From positions 1-64,000 of the forward strand of contig JAJRWH010000073.1 of the NCBI GenBank assembly GCA_024276935.1: DNA of 64,000 nt, given 5' to 3'. Shown here in pieces: positions 42,345 through 53,246 of the stretch. This DNA is from Deltaproteobacteria bacterium (GTDB lineage Bacteria > Desulfobacterota > Desulfuromonadia > Desulfuromonadales > Geopsychrobacteraceae). The notes below the pieces were generated by a model. That model was given only the letters and a program-made list of their open reading frames with translations, had not been told where the DNA came from and searched no databases. The first letter of the stretch is position 1, and the number at the start of each line of letters is the position of its first letter. The position numbers and the translations under genes are program-made.

Positions 42345-43904
42345 TTATTTCAATTCAAGAGTCTGAGCGATCACCGGTTGAACCGGTTCAACTACCGCAA
42401 CCTGCTTCGACTTGACCTGGTTGAGCAATTGTTCAATCGCCGGATTCATCTTCGACAGGAAGGTATTGGGATAAATACCAATCCAGAAGACAAACAGCAA
42501 CAACGGCAGCATGATGACGATCTCACGAACCGAGAGATCTTTCAGTTTCTCGTTCTCAGGATTGGTCACCTTGCCAAACATAACCCGCTGGAACATCCAC
42601 AGCATGTAGACCGCAGCAAAGATAACTCCGGTTGTTGCCACAACCGCGTACCAACGCAGCTCGCTTTCGAACGCTCCGACCAGAGCGAGGAACTCACCGA
42701 CGAAACCGTTGGTTCCCGGCAGACCGATCGACGAGAAAGTAATGATCAGAAAGATGGTGGCAAAGATCGGCATTTTGTGCGCCAGACCACCAAATTCGGA
42801 AATCTGACGGGTATGACGACGCTCGTAGATAAAACCGACAATCAGGAAGAGTGCCCCGGTCGAAACCCCGTGATTGATCATCTGAATGATGCCCCCGGCC
42901 ATGCCCTGCATATTGAGAGCAAAGATTCCGAGCATAACAAAACCCAGGTGAGCTACCGACGAATAGGCAACCAGCTTCTTGACGTCATCCTGCATCATCG
43001 CCACCAGTGAGCCGTAGATGATACCGAAGACGGAGAGGAACGCCAACAGAGGTAAATAGGTCTGCAACGCCTCAGGAAAGAGCGGAATCGCAAAGCGGAC
43101 ATAACCGTAGGTACCCATTTTCAGCAAAATCGCTGCCAGGATCACCGAACCGGCAGTCGGCGCTTCGGTGTGAGCATCAGGCAACCAGGTGTGCAAGGGA
43201 AACATCGGTACCTTGATTGCAAAACTGAATGCAAAGGCCAGGAACAACCAGTGCTGGGCAGCTGAGGGGATTCCCAGACGGTAGAACTCCTGAACTCCGA
43301 AGCCTTCCATCGGAGCACCGGTGCTGGCCGCATAATAGTAAATGTAGATAATTGCCACCAGCATCAACAACGAACCGACCGCAGTAAAGATGAAAAACTT
43401 GACCGCTGCGTAGATCCGGTTTTTGCCGCCCCAGATACCGATCATGAAGTACATCGGAATCAGCATCAGTTCCCAGAAAATGTAGAAGAGGAACAGGTCG
43501 AGAGAAACAAAGGCACCCAGCATCGCCGTTTCGAGCAGCAGCAACAATGCCATGAATCCCTTGACGTTCTTGTCAACAGCCTTCCAGGTCGAAAGGGTGG
43601 CAATCGGCATAATAAAGGTGGTCAACATCACCAGCCAGAGGCTGATGCCGTCAATCCCGATATTATAGTTCATCTTGAAAAAGCTGCCGATGCTGATCCA
43701 CTCGTGAAATTCACGATATTGCATCCCGCCTGAGACGGCGAAAACGTCGTCAAAAGCCAGCGGCAAACTGATCAAAAAGGTGACCAGTGTCACACCAAGG
43801 GCAAAGCTTTTCAGCAGCCCTTCGTTATCCCGTGGGATGAAGAGGAGAATCATCATCCCCATCAACGGGAAGAAGGTAATTAAACTAAGCAGATAATCGG
43901 CCAT
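42345..43904 (-). CDS. nuoM: NADH-quinone oxidoreductase subunit M
   Basis: IKVPMFPLHTWLPDAHTEAPTAGSVILAAILLKMGTYG. Confidence 0.96.
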   Translation of the reverse strand: MADYLLSLITFFPLMGMMILLFIPRDNEGLLKSFALGVTLVTFLISLPLAFDDVFAVSGGMQYREFHEWISIGSFFKMNYNIGIDGISLWLVMLTTFIMPIATLSTWKAVDKNVKGFMALLLLLETAMLGAFVSLDLFLFYIFWELMLIPMYFMIGIWGGKNRIYAAVKFFIFTAVGSLLMLVAIIYIYYYAASTGAPMEGFGVQEFYRLGIPSAAQHWLFLAFAFSFAIKVPMFPLHTWLPDAHTEAPTAGSVILAAILLKMGTYGYVRFAIPLFPEALQTYLPLLAFLSVFGIIYGSLVAMMQDDVKKLVAYSSVAHLGFVMLGIFALNMQGMAGGIIQMINHGVSTGALFLIVGFIYERRHTRQISEFGGLAHKMPIFATIFLIITFSSIGLPGTNGFVGEFLALVGAFESELRWYAVVATTGVIFAAVYMLWMFQRVMFGKVTNPENEKLKDLSVREIVIMLPLLLFVFWIGIYPNTFLSKMNPAIEQLLNQVKSKQVAVVEPVQPVIAQTLELK

Positions 43905-43951
43905 GTGGAAACGCTCCTTGTAGCTCTATCTCTGTTCGCTGCCGAACCCTA

Positions 43952-45946
43952 TTAACCGAAGATGTAGTAGCCGACAATGACCACAACACCGACCACCATG
44001 GCCATCGCATAGTTATGCAGGAAACCGGACTGGGTATAGCGCAGACCTGAACCAACACCTTTGACGACCCATGCGGTACCATTGACAATACCGTCGACAA
44101 TACGCACATCAAATCCTTTCCACAGAAAGGTTCCGATCCGCTTGCAGTTGTTGACAAACACGGCATCGTAAAGCTCGTCGATATACCATTTGTTGTACAC
44201 CGCACGCCAGAGGCCGGTAAAACTGGCCACAAAACGTCCAGGAAGTTCCGGATTCTTGATGTACATGAACCAGGCCCCCAGAATACCGACCAGGGCAATA
44301 CCAACCGACACACCCATCATGCCGAACTCAAGGGCCTTGGAATGAGCCATCTCAGGCTTGATCTCGATCCCGTTGAGAACCTGAGTATGCTCAAAGACCG
44401 GGGCAAGAAAATTCTCCAGATAATTCGGCATGTGGCCGAAGATTCCGCCAAGAACATGAGGAACACCCCAGAAACCACCAATCGCGGCCAGAGTTCCCAA
44501 GACCATCAACGGCAGGGTGATTGTCAGACCCGACTCGGGGATATGATCCTTGGCCCGTGGGTCAGTTTTCTGCTCACCAAAGAAGGTCATGAAGACCAGA
44601 CGGAACATGTAGAAAGCCGTCATACCGGCAGCAATGGCACCAACCAGCCACAGCATCCAATGGCCACGCTCACCGGCGAATGCCCACCAGAGAATCTCGT
44701 CCTTGGAGAAGAACCCGGAGAAGAACGGCAAGCCGGAAATCGCAATTGTCGACACCAGGAAGGTAATGAAAGTGATCGGCATCTTCTTGCGCAGACCACC
44801 CATATTGCGCATATCCTGTGGATCATCATGCAGATGAGCCTTGTGATAGGCATGGTGCATGCCATGAATAACCGAACCGGAACCAAGGAACAGACAGGCC
44901 TTGAAGAAAGCGTGGGTCATCAGGTGGAAAATACCGGCAGAGAAGGCGCCCACACCCATAGCCATAAACATATAGCCAAGCTGAGAAACTGTCGAATAGG
45001 CCAGGACCCGCTTGATATCGTTCTGAGCCAGACCGATGCTGGCAGCAAACAGGGCCGTTGCCGCACCAACGATAGCGATAGTCATCATGGTATCGGGTGC
45101 CATGGCGAACAGACCGTTCAGTCGTCCGATCATGTAGACACCAGCGGTAACCATGGTTGCCGCATGGATCAGAGCCGAAACCGGGGTCGGACCTTCCATG
45201 GCGTCAGGCAACCAGGTAAAGAGTGGAATCTGGGCCGACTTACCGGTTGCACCGAGAAAGAATGCCAGGGTGACAACCGTAACAACAACCCCACCGCTCT
45301 CGAGCAGGTGAGCATTTTCAGCAATCTCGACAAAATTGACTGTCCAGACACCTTTGCTGCCGAGCGCCCAGAAAAGAGTCAACAGACCACAGATAAAACC
45401 GAAGTCACCAATCCGGTTGACGACGAAAGCCTTTTTCGCTGCATCACCCGCACTCTTCTTGTCGAAGTAGTAACCGATCAGCAGATAGGAACAGAGACCA
45501 ACGCCTTCCCAACCAACAAACATGACCAGGGCGTTGTTTCCCAGAACCAGCATCAACATCGAGAAACAAAAGAGGTTGAGATACGCAAAGAAACGGTAAA
45601 ATCCGGTTTCTCCGTGCATATAGCCGATCGAATAGAGATGGATCAGCGTCCCGACCCCGGTGACGACCATAATCATCAAGGCCGAAAGCGGATCGAGCAA
45701 AAATCCCCAGTCAATTTGCAGGTTGCCAATCGACATCCAGGAAGCAATGACCTGCTGATGAACCTTTTCTGAATCCTTGAGCAAGGTAAAGAAATTGCCA
45801 CAAGCTACCAGAAAGGACAGGAAAATCATCAGGGTTGCGATACCGCCGATAATCGCCTCGTTCCTGATCTTCTTGCCGAGGAGTCCGTTAATGACGAACC
45901 CGACGAGTGGGAAGAATGGGATGAGCCACAGATAGTCGTACATCAA
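43952..45946 (-). CDS. nuoL: NADH-quinone oxidoreductase subunit L
   Basis: GKSAQIPLFTWLPDAMEGPTPVSALIHAATMVTAGVYM. Confidence 0.96.
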   Translation of the reverse strand: MMYDYLWLIPFFPLVGFVINGLLGKKIRNEAIIGGIATLMIFLSFLVACGNFFTLLKDSEKVHQQVIASWMSIGNLQIDWGFLLDPLSALMIMVVTGVGTLIHLYSIGYMHGETGFYRFFAYLNLFCFSMLMLVLGNNALVMFVGWEGVGLCSYLLIGYYFDKKSAGDAAKKAFVVNRIGDFGFICGLLTLFWALGSKGVWTVNFVEIAENAHLLESGGVVVTVVTLAFFLGATGKSAQIPLFTWLPDAMEGPTPVSALIHAATMVTAGVYMIGRLNGLFAMAPDTMMTIAIVGAATALFAASIGLAQNDIKRVLAYSTVSQLGYMFMAMGVGAFSAGIFHLMTHAFFKACLFLGSGSVIHGMHHAYHKAHLHDDPQDMRNMGGLRKKMPITFITFLVSTIAISGLPFFSGFFSKDEILWWAFAGERGHWMLWLVGAIAAGMTAFYMFRLVFMTFFGEQKTDPRAKDHIPESGLTITLPLMVLGTLAAIGGFWGVPHVLGGIFGHMPNYLENFLAPVFEHTQVLNGIEIKPEMAHSKALEFGMMGVSVGIALVGILGAWFMYIKNPELPGRFVASFTGLWRAVYNKWYIDELYDAVFVNNCKRIGTFLWKGFDVRIVDGIVNGTAWVVKGVGSGLRYTQSGFLHNYAMAMVVGVVVIVGYYIFG

Positions 45947-45987
45947 ACTCTCCTATTGCTTAAAAACCCGGTAGAATCGGGAATCTA

Positions 45988-46290
45988 TTACCATTTCAGC
46001 ATGTTGAAGTCGTCAGAATCGATCGACTCACGGTTGCGGTAAAACGCGATCATAAGCGCCAGACCAACAGCAGCTTCAGCTGCGGCAACGGTCATGATGA
46101 AGAAAACAAAAATCTGACCATCCATGTTTTGCAAATGACGCGATAAGGCAATAAACGTCAAATTGACTGAGTTCAGCATCAATTCGATGCACATAAAAAT
46201 AACGATGGCGTTCTTTCTCGTCAGAACCCCGAAGGTTCCGATTGAGAAGATAATCGCGCTCAAAATCAGATAATGATATACGGTGATCAT
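45988..46290 (-). CDS. nuoK: NADH-quinone oxidoreductase subunit K
   Basis: [28 protein letters not shown]. Confidence 0.95.
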   Translation of the reverse strand: MITVYHYLILSAIIFSIGTFGVLTRKNAIVIFMCIELMLNSVNLTFIALSRHLQNMDGQIFVFFIMTVAAAEAAVGLALMIAFYRNRESIDSDDFNMLKW

Positions 46291-46315
46291 GGTTTATCTC
46301 CCGATCCGTGGCGGC

Positions 46316-46819
46316 TCAAACTTCGCGTTTCGACAGGATAACCGCTCCGACAATCGCTACCAGCAACAGGATGGAAGCAATTTCAAACGGAAGCAGAAAG
46401 TCGGTAAACATTGCCTTACCAATCAACTCGGTATGGCCATAACTTTGAATAGTCTGGGTTGTCACATCCCCCAACTTGCCTGTAGGTACACCACGGCGAA
46501 TAAGGAAATTGGTAACAAACAGCATCAGCACCGACATGGCTCCTCCCCAGACCAGAGCATGGGTGTAACGCTTCTTAACCGCAGTCCCCAGATTGAGCAA
46601 CATGATGACAAAAATGATCAGCACCATGATCGCTCCGGCGTAAACCATGATCTGGATAGCAGCCATAAAAGGCGCATCGAGCATGATATAGAGCGCAGCC
46701 AGACAAATGAAGGTGGTCACCAGCCAAAGAGCACTGTTCACCGGGCTGCGCGACTTGGTCACATAGAACGCCGAGAAAACCGCAACCGTTGCAAAGAGAT
46801 AAAAAAGAATCGATAACAT
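46316..46819 (-). CDS. nuoJ: NADH-quinone oxidoreductase subunit J
   Basis: SPVNSALWLVTTFICLAALYIMLDAPFMAAIQIMVYAGAIMVLIIFVIMLLN. Confidence 0.95.
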   Translation of the reverse strand: MLSILFYLFATVAVFSAFYVTKSRSPVNSALWLVTTFICLAALYIMLDAPFMAAIQIMVYAGAIMVLIIFVIMLLNLGTAVKKRYTHALVWGGAMSVLMLFVTNFLIRRGVPTGKLGDVTTQTIQSYGHTELIGKAMFTDFLLPFEIASILLLVAIVGAVILSKREV

Positions 46820-46833
46820 GACTCGCCAGCTCC

Positions 46834-47229
46834 TTATCTGAGAAGACGTTCTTTTTCGAAAGTGAAATCTTCCCGCTTGAAGTTGGCCAACTCATAAGTG
46901 TCGGACATCTCAAGAGCCTCTACCGGGCATGCCTCGACACAATAGCCACAAAAAATACAGCGCAGCAGGTCGATCTTGTAGACTTTGGGGTATTTCTCAC
47001 CCTGTTCGTTCTCGGTAGATTCAACGGTAATACATTTGGCCGGACAAACAGTGGGGCAGAGATAGCAGGCTACGCACTTCTCACGGGTCTGGGTCGGTAC
47101 CAATCGATGCAAACCACGGAAGCGGGGAGACATCTTCAGCTTCTGCTTCGGATATTCAACCGTGGTGCTGTTCCCCGGAAGCAGATGCTTCAGAGTGATA
47201 CTCAGCCCTTTGGCAAACTCTTTAAACAT
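46834..47229 (-). CDS. nuoI: NADH-quinone oxidoreductase subunit I (2x[4Fe-4S])
   Basis: CVACYLCPTVCPAKCI and CIFCGYCVEACPVEAL. Confidence 0.96.
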   Translation of the reverse strand: MFKEFAKGLSITLKHLLPGNSTTVEYPKQKLKMSPRFRGLHRLVPTQTREKCVACYLCPTVCPAKCITVESTENEQGEKYPKVYKIDLLRCIFCGYCVEACPVEALEMSDTYELANFKREDFTFEKERLLR

Positions 47230-47251
47230 ATCTATCCTCGCCTGTTATAAA

Positions 47252-48322
47252 TTACTGCCAGAGCAGGACCGCGACTGCGGTCAAAACAATGTTCCCGATT
47301 GCCAGAGGGAGCATCACTTTCCAGCCCATCTGCATCAACTGGTCGTAACGCAAACGCGGGAAGGTTGCACGGATCCAGATAAAGAAGAACATGAACCCGA
47401 AAACTTTGATCAAAAAGTTGATAACACCCGGGAATGGTCCATCCCAACCACCCAGAAACAGGGTCGCTGAAATGGCGCTGATCGTCACCATGTTGGCATA
47501 CTCGGCCATAAAAAAGAGCGCATACTTCATGGACGAGTATTCAGTACAGAACCCGGAAACCAGCTCGGTTTCAGCTTCTGGCAAGTCAAACGGAGTCCGG
47601 TTGATTTCAGCCATCGAACCAACAACAAAGAGACCAAAAGCCAGAGGCTGACTGAAGATGTACCAGTTATGCATCCAGCTGGGGAAAGCAGTGATTCCCC
47701 ACAAGGGCTGTTGTTGCGCGGCAACGATTCCACTCAGGCTCAATGTCTCGGAGAGCATGAAAATTGCGATAATTGAAAGACCTGCGGCCAATTCATAGGA
47801 GATCATCTGAGCTGAAGCACGAATTCCACCCAGCAGAGAATACTTGCTGTTGGAAGCCAAACCGGCCAGAACAATCCCGTAGACGCCCAGACCTGCCATC
47901 GCCATGATAAAGAGAACACCAATATTCAAATCAGTGATCTGGAGAGGGACCAGATAAGTAACGCCCTGAAAGGTAAATTCGTAAGCATTGCCAAAAGGAA
48001 TAACCGCCATCGAAATCAAGGCCGGGGCCAGAATCATCATTGGCGCCAGGACAAAAGCAAATTTCGACGCTTCGTTCGGGATAATATCTTCCTTGAAGAA
48101 AAGCTTGATCCCGTCAGCAATCGGTTGCAACAACCCTTTGGGTCCTGTCATTGTCGGCCCGAGACGGGTCTGCATCCGACCAATAACCTTCCGCTCGACC
48201 CAGGTCGCATAGGCAACGATCCCCATCAGCACACTGAAGGCGACCAGGATCTTCGCCAGCATGGCGGCTGCCCAGAGGGCCGGGGCATTTGAGAGGCTCA
48301 ATACTTCTGGCGTCATAACCAT
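47252..48322 (-). CDS. nuoH: NADH-quinone oxidoreductase subunit H
   Basis: ERKVIGRMQTRLGPTMTGPKGLLQPIADGIKLFFKED; INRTPFDLPEAETELVSGFCTEYSSMKYALFF. Confidence 0.96.
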   Translation of the reverse strand: MVMTPEVLSLSNAPALWAAAMLAKILVAFSVLMGIVAYATWVERKVIGRMQTRLGPTMTGPKGLLQPIADGIKLFFKEDIIPNEASKFAFVLAPMMILAPALISMAVIPFGNAYEFTFQGVTYLVPLQITDLNIGVLFIMAMAGLGVYGIVLAGLASNSKYSLLGGIRASAQMISYELAAGLSIIAIFMLSETLSLSGIVAAQQQPLWGITAFPSWMHNWYIFSQPLAFGLFVVGSMAEINRTPFDLPEAETELVSGFCTEYSSMKYALFFMAEYANMVTISAISATLFLGGWDGPFPGVINFLIKVFGFMFFFIWIRATFPRLRYDQLMQMGWKVMLPLAIGNIVLTAVAVLLWQ

Positions 48323-48387
48323 CCTCTTTCTTAACGTTTATGGCAATTGTGCCGTTACTGCGGGCAGGCCCGCAATTTCATAAGTCG

Positions 48388-50859
48388 TTATTTGCTTACG
48401 TCAACAGCGATAGCAGTCTGACCGCTGTAAATGCGGTTCAAACCCAGAGTCGCGAAGTGGTAGGGAGCAAACAGCACCCCTTTAGGCAGTCGCCGATCAA
48501 CCTTGGCCTTGGCAACAATCTCGCCACCGGCAGCCTTAAGCTTGACCGTATCGCCTTCAACCACCTTGAGTTCAGCCGCATCTTCGCGTCCAAATTCAAT
48601 ATAAGGCTCAGAAACCACCGCCATGGGTCCCTTGGCATGAAGGCTGGTTGTACCACTGTGATAAAGCGCACTACCGGTCACCAGCTGGAAACGGGCGTCC
48701 AGTTGAGTACCACCTTCAACCGCCACCAGGTTTCGTGTCTCTGGTGCCAGGATGTCGCTGCCCCAAACGTAGCCCTGGTCACCGATCATGTCGAGGCTGA
48801 CCATTTCATAACCAGCTGTCTCAGCAGCCAGCTTGGTAAAGGCTTCCGTTTCAGTTGCCGGTGCAGACTCTCCAAACCCGCTTAACAGTGCCTGGAAAAT
48901 TGCAAAATCTGTCTTGGCCTCACCTGGAGAGGTAATGGCTGCATGCAGACGTTGAATTCTGCGTTCGGCGTTGGTAAATGTTCCGTTTTTCTCGGCGAAA
49001 CTGGCCGCTGGCAGGACAACATCAGCCTTTCTGGCAGTCTCGCTTAAAAACAGATCCTGAACGACAACAAAACCGGTCTTATCCAGGGCCTTTTCGACCA
49101 GAGTCTTACCAGGATAAGAAACCAACATATCTTCGCCAACAACATAAAGGGCGTTAAGTTTACCTTCCGCTGCAGAACTCAGCATTTCGGCAACCCCGAG
49201 AGCACCTTCAGAAGGCAGAACCTGCAAATCGATCGCACCCTGGCTGTTGCTCTTTTCTCCGCAAAGATAGAGTCCGGAACCACTGCGTCCCGCAGCACCG
49301 ATCAACAAGGACAGGTTGGCTGCAGCCAGCCCCAGAGCCTTGCTGTTTGCCGTATAGGGCAGTCCATAGGCGAGCAGAATGGCCGCATTTTCGGCTGTGG
49401 CAAGTTCTTTGGCTGTCTGTTTGATCGCATCGGCATCAACACCTGTCGCCGCCGCTACCGCATCGGGCGAATAATCGGCCAGAGCTTTTTTGAAGGTATC
49501 AAGACCTTCCAGACCCTCTGTTTTCACCAAACCGTCATCCAGCAGGACGTGACAGATTGCATTGATGACATTAACTTCGAGCCCCGGCTTGTGGAGCAGG
49601 GTCCGTGCATGAGGCATGCGGGTCAGCTTGCCCTGCTTGTCACCAATAACCGTCAGCTGAGCTTCATTCCGTCTGACAGCCTGGTTGACCACCATACCGA
49701 ATACAGGATGTGTCTCGTAGAAATCAGTCCGGATCGCCAGGATAGCGTCAGCCTTCTCGCCCTGCGGGAAAGTCGCAGTCGAAGCCTTGATTCCAAGGGT
49801 CTCCTGCAGACCTTCGGTCAGTCCCTTGTAGCACTCGCCACCAGAATGATCGAGATTGCCGGTTCCAACCGCTTTGGCCAGGTTCTTCAGCAGGAAGAAC
49901 TCTTCATTGGTCAGCCGAGCGCCGCTGATGAAACCTGAAGCACTTCCGGCAGCACGAAACTCATCCGTAATTCTGCGCAAGGCTTCTTCCCAGCTGGCTT
50001 CAACCAGGTCTCCATCTTTCCGAATCAGAGGGCTGGTCAGACGCTTGTCACTATTTACATAGGAATAGCCAAAACGACCGCGAATACAGAGGTTGCCATC
50101 ATTGACGCCCGTTTTGTCATTGAAACGAATCGTCTGGACCTCGTTATCCTTGGTTCCCAAAGTCACTGTGCAGCCGTTACCGCAGTAGCCACAAACCGAG
50201 TTGACCTCTTTGAGCTGCCAGGGCCGGGCCTTGAATTTGAACGGACGCGGTAAAATGGCCCCTACCGGACACATCGACACACACTGACCGCAGAATTCAC
50301 AATTCAGACCGCGATCAAAAGCTGTCGCGATTTTGGTTTCAAAGCCACGATTGATAAAGGAGTACGATCCGTAACCGACAACCTCATCGCAAACCCGAAC
50401 ACATTTACCGCACAGCACACAGCGGTTCATATTGCGTTCGATCAGCGGATTGATTTCGTCGGTCGGCAGGTCAAACTTTTCGCCTTCAAAGCGGTTGCTG
50501 ACGACTTCATACTCATAGGAGAGATCCTGAAGATCGCATTCACCACCCTTGTCACACACCGGACACTCGACGACGTGATTGACCAGCAAAAACTCCAGGA
50601 CGGTCTTGCGTACCTTGCGAATTTCGTCCGTCATGGTCGTTACGACCATACCCTCGGTAACCGGGGTCGTACAGGAAGGAATCAACCGCCCCTTCATCTG
50701 CTCTACTTCGACCAGGCAAACGCGACAGGCGCCATAAGGAAGAAGTTTCTTGGCGTAGCAGAGAACCGGGATATGAACTCCCGCCTCTTTGGCCGCCTCA
50801 TAAATCGTGGCGGTTTTGCTTACCTTGACCTCTTTACCGTCAATCGTCAGATTAACCAT
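48388..50859 (-). CDS. nuoG: NADH-quinone oxidoreductase subunit G
   Basis: N-terminal 2Fe-2S (CYAKKLLPYGACRVCLVEV) and 4Fe-4S motifs, molybdopterin-oxidoreductase-like C-terminus. Confidence 0.95.
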   Translation of the reverse strand: MVNLTIDGKEVKVSKTATIYEAAKEAGVHIPVLCYAKKLLPYGACRVCLVEVEQMKGRLIPSCTTPVTEGMVVTTMTDEIRKVRKTVLEFLLVNHVVECPVCDKGGECDLQDLSYEYEVVSNRFEGEKFDLPTDEINPLIERNMNRCVLCGKCVRVCDEVVGYGSYSFINRGFETKIATAFDRGLNCEFCGQCVSMCPVGAILPRPFKFKARPWQLKEVNSVCGYCGNGCTVTLGTKDNEVQTIRFNDKTGVNDGNLCIRGRFGYSYVNSDKRLTSPLIRKDGDLVEASWEEALRRITDEFRAAGSASGFISGARLTNEEFFLLKNLAKAVGTGNLDHSGGECYKGLTEGLQETLGIKASTATFPQGEKADAILAIRTDFYETHPVFGMVVNQAVRRNEAQLTVIGDKQGKLTRMPHARTLLHKPGLEVNVINAICHVLLDDGLVKTEGLEGLDTFKKALADYSPDAVAAATGVDADAIKQTAKELATAENAAILLAYGLPYTANSKALGLAAANLSLLIGAAGRSGSGLYLCGEKSNSQGAIDLQVLPSEGALGVAEMLSSAAEGKLNALYVVGEDMLVSYPGKTLVEKALDKTGFVVVQDLFLSETARKADVVLPAASFAEKNGTFTNAERRIQRLHAAITSPGEAKTDFAIFQALLSGFGESAPATETEAFTKLAAETAGYEMVSLDMIGDQGYVWGSDILAPETRNLVAVEGGTQLDARFQLVTGSALYHSGTTSLHAKGPMAVVSEPYIEFGREDAAELKVVEGDTVKLKAAGGEIVAKAKVDRRLPKGVLFAPYHFATLGLNRIYSGQTAIAVDVSK

Positions 50860-50896
50860 CGTGACCTCTTATTAAATCGAAACCCTGTCGGGTCGC

Positions 50897-52678
50897 CTAT
50901 TTAATTGCCATGAAGCGGCATGCATCATAGCAGGATGTACACTCGGTACATTTTTCCTTGTCGATGTATGCCACCGTACCTTTTTCCCAGGTAATCGCAT
51001 CAACCGGACAAACCCGCGGACACATTCCGCACTTTTTACAGGCATCCTCGATAACTTCAAAATGAAGCAATGATTTGCAGGAGTGCGACGGGCACTCACC
51101 GGTCTTGATATGATCTTCGTACTCATGACGGAAATAGCGCAGTGTCGACAAGACCGGGTTCGGAGCGGTTTGCCCCAGACCACAAAGTGAACTTTTCTTG
51201 ATGTCGTAAGCCATGTCTTCGAGAAGGTCAATATCCCCCTCGCGACCCTTGCCCTCGGTAATCCGCTCAAGGATTTCGAGCATAATCTTCAGCCCGATCC
51301 GACATGGGATACATTTTCCGCAAGATTCAACCCGGGTAAAGTTGAGGAAGAAACGAGCAATATCGACCATGCAGGTAGTTTCGTCCATGACAACCAGACC
51401 ACCAGAACCCATCATGGCTCCCGCCTTGATCAGCGAGTCATAATCAACCTCGGCGTCCAGGGCATCTGTTGGCAGGCAACCACCGGAGGGGCCACCAGCC
51501 TGGACAGCTTTAAACTTGCGGTTATTCAGAATGCCTCCACAAACATCGTAGATGACTTCTTTCATTGTTGTTCCGGCAGGAACCTCGACCAACCCGGTGT
51601 GCTTGACCTTACCGGTCAGCGCAAAAATCTTGGTGCCCTTGGTTCCTTCGGTCCCGATTGAGTTATACCAGTCAGCACCGTTATAGAAGATGTACGAAAC
51701 GTTGGCGAAGGTCTCAACGTTGTTGATATTGGTCGGCTTGCCCCACAGACCACGAACTGCCGGGAAAGGAGGACGTGGGCGTGACATGCCACGGTGACCT
51801 TCAATTGAAGCCATCAGGGCTGTTTCTTCGCCGCAAACAAATGCTCCGGCACCAGCCTTGATCCGCATATCGAGCTTGAAACCAAGCCCCATGCAGTTTT
51901 CACCCAGGATACCCTTTTCATAACAGGTATCGATGGCCATTTGCAGACGCTTGATCGCCAGCGGATATTCGGCACGGACATAAACATAAGCAAAGTTACA
52001 GCCGATGGCGTATGCGCCGATCATCAACCCTTCGATCAAACCGTAAGGATCGCCTTCGAGGACCGAACGGTCCATAAATGCACCTGGATCGCCCTCATCA
52101 GCATTACAGATCAGGTACTTATGATCTCCCGGAGAGCCCTTGGCAAAGGACCACTTGACGCCGGTGGGGAAACCACCGCCACCCCGACCGCGCAGACCGG
52201 ATTTTTTAACCTCTTCGATAACCTCATCAGGCGTCATGGTCACCGCTTTTTTGATTCCGGTGAAACCCTTGTGCGCAATAAAGTCCTCGATACTCTCGGC
52301 ATCTATGGTACCGCAACGAGAGAAGATGACCCGCTGCTGTTTTTCCAGAAACTTCTCGTAGTAGGCGCCAGCCTTTTTCTTGGCAATAGGACCTTCACCA
52401 AGAATATGTTCCTCGACAATCTGCGGCACCAGTTCAGGGGTCACAAAATCGTATGTAACCGGATCCTGCCCGGGGATACAGACATCGACCAACACGTCAT
52501 TGGCGCACAGACCACGACAACCGGTGCCAATGACTTCGCAACGCTTGCCGACAGTTGCTTCTACACCCTGCTTTTCAAACTCGGCCTCAAAGGCTTCGCC
52601 GACAGCAGCAGCTCCAGAAGCAAGACCACCGGTCCCCTGACAGATCAATATTTTCAGCTTTTCAGCATTATCGGCCAT
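50897..52678 (-). CDS. nuoF: NADH-quinone oxidoreductase subunit F with C-terminal 2x[4Fe-4S] ferredoxin domain
   Basis: GLRGRGGGGFPTGVKW NADH/FMN site, ESCGKCIPCRIG, C-terminal CKKCGMCPRVCP and CTECTSCYDAC. Confidence 0.96.
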   Translation of the reverse strand: MADNAEKLKILICQGTGGLASGAAAVGEAFEAEFEKQGVEATVGKRCEVIGTGCRGLCANDVLVDVCIPGQDPVTYDFVTPELVPQIVEEHILGEGPIAKKKAGAYYEKFLEKQQRVIFSRCGTIDAESIEDFIAHKGFTGIKKAVTMTPDEVIEEVKKSGLRGRGGGGFPTGVKWSFAKGSPGDHKYLICNADEGDPGAFMDRSVLEGDPYGLIEGLMIGAYAIGCNFAYVYVRAEYPLAIKRLQMAIDTCYEKGILGENCMGLGFKLDMRIKAGAGAFVCGEETALMASIEGHRGMSRPRPPFPAVRGLWGKPTNINNVETFANVSYIFYNGADWYNSIGTEGTKGTKIFALTGKVKHTGLVEVPAGTTMKEVIYDVCGGILNNRKFKAVQAGGPSGGCLPTDALDAEVDYDSLIKAGAMMGSGGLVVMDETTCMVDIARFFLNFTRVESCGKCIPCRIGLKIMLEILERITEGKGREGDIDLLEDMAYDIKKSSLCGLGQTAPNPVLSTLRYFRHEYEDHIKTGECPSHSCKSLLHFEVIEDACKKCGMCPRVCPVDAITWEKGTVAYIDKEKCTECTSCYDACRFMAIK

Positions 52679-52717
52679 AAATCTTCCTCAATGCCTGAAC
52701 GTAAGTGAGGGCAACCC

Positions 52718-53233
52718 TCAGTCCATTGCCTTGTATTTTTCGATGACCTCGTCCATTTTCTGAACGGTCATACTGCCGTAGGTTGCGTCGTTGACCATGA
52801 TAACCGGTGCCATCCCGCAGGCTCCGATGCAGGCAACATACTCTGCGGTAAATTTGATATCATCGGTTGTTTCTGCATGCCCGATTCCGAGACGATCCTG
52901 CAATGTCTCACCAATCCGCCCGGCGCCCTTGACGTGACAGGCCGTTCCCATGCAAACCCGAACGATATATTTTCCACGAGGCTCCAGATGGAACTGAGCA
53001 TAAAAGGTCAAAACCCCATAGATCTGACTGGCGTAAACATTGAGTCGTTCAGCAGTCAGATGCACAGTCTCTTCGGGAATATAGCCATAGTGGTCCTGAA
53101 TTTCCTGGAGAACCGGCATCAACGCACCATGCATGTCCTGATATTTGTCCAGAACCTGATTGGCGGCTGTCAGGTCGATCTCCTCAACTGTTTCCTGCTG
53201 GGCAGTTTCAGTCATATCTTCCTCTTTCACCAT
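52718..53233 (-). CDS. nuoE: NADH-quinone oxidoreductase subunit E
   Basis: VRVCMGTACHVKGAGRI..CIGACGMAPVIMVND thioredoxin-like 2Fe-2S. Confidence 0.95.
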   Translation of the reverse strand: MVKEEDMTETAQQETVEEIDLTAANQVLDKYQDMHGALMPVLQEIQDHYGYIPEETVHLTAERLNVYASQIYGVLTFYAQFHLEPRGKYIVRVCMGTACHVKGAGRIGETLQDRLGIGHAETTDDIKFTAEYVACIGACGMAPVIMVNDATYGSMTVQKMDEVIEKYKAMD

Positions 53234-53246
53234 TCCCCAAAGAGGG

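Noticed and set aside
44342-45772. 476-aa ORF on + opposite nuoL
   Set aside because: Antisense of a conserved gene; low-complexity H/Q/N-rich composition typical of a reverse-complement frame
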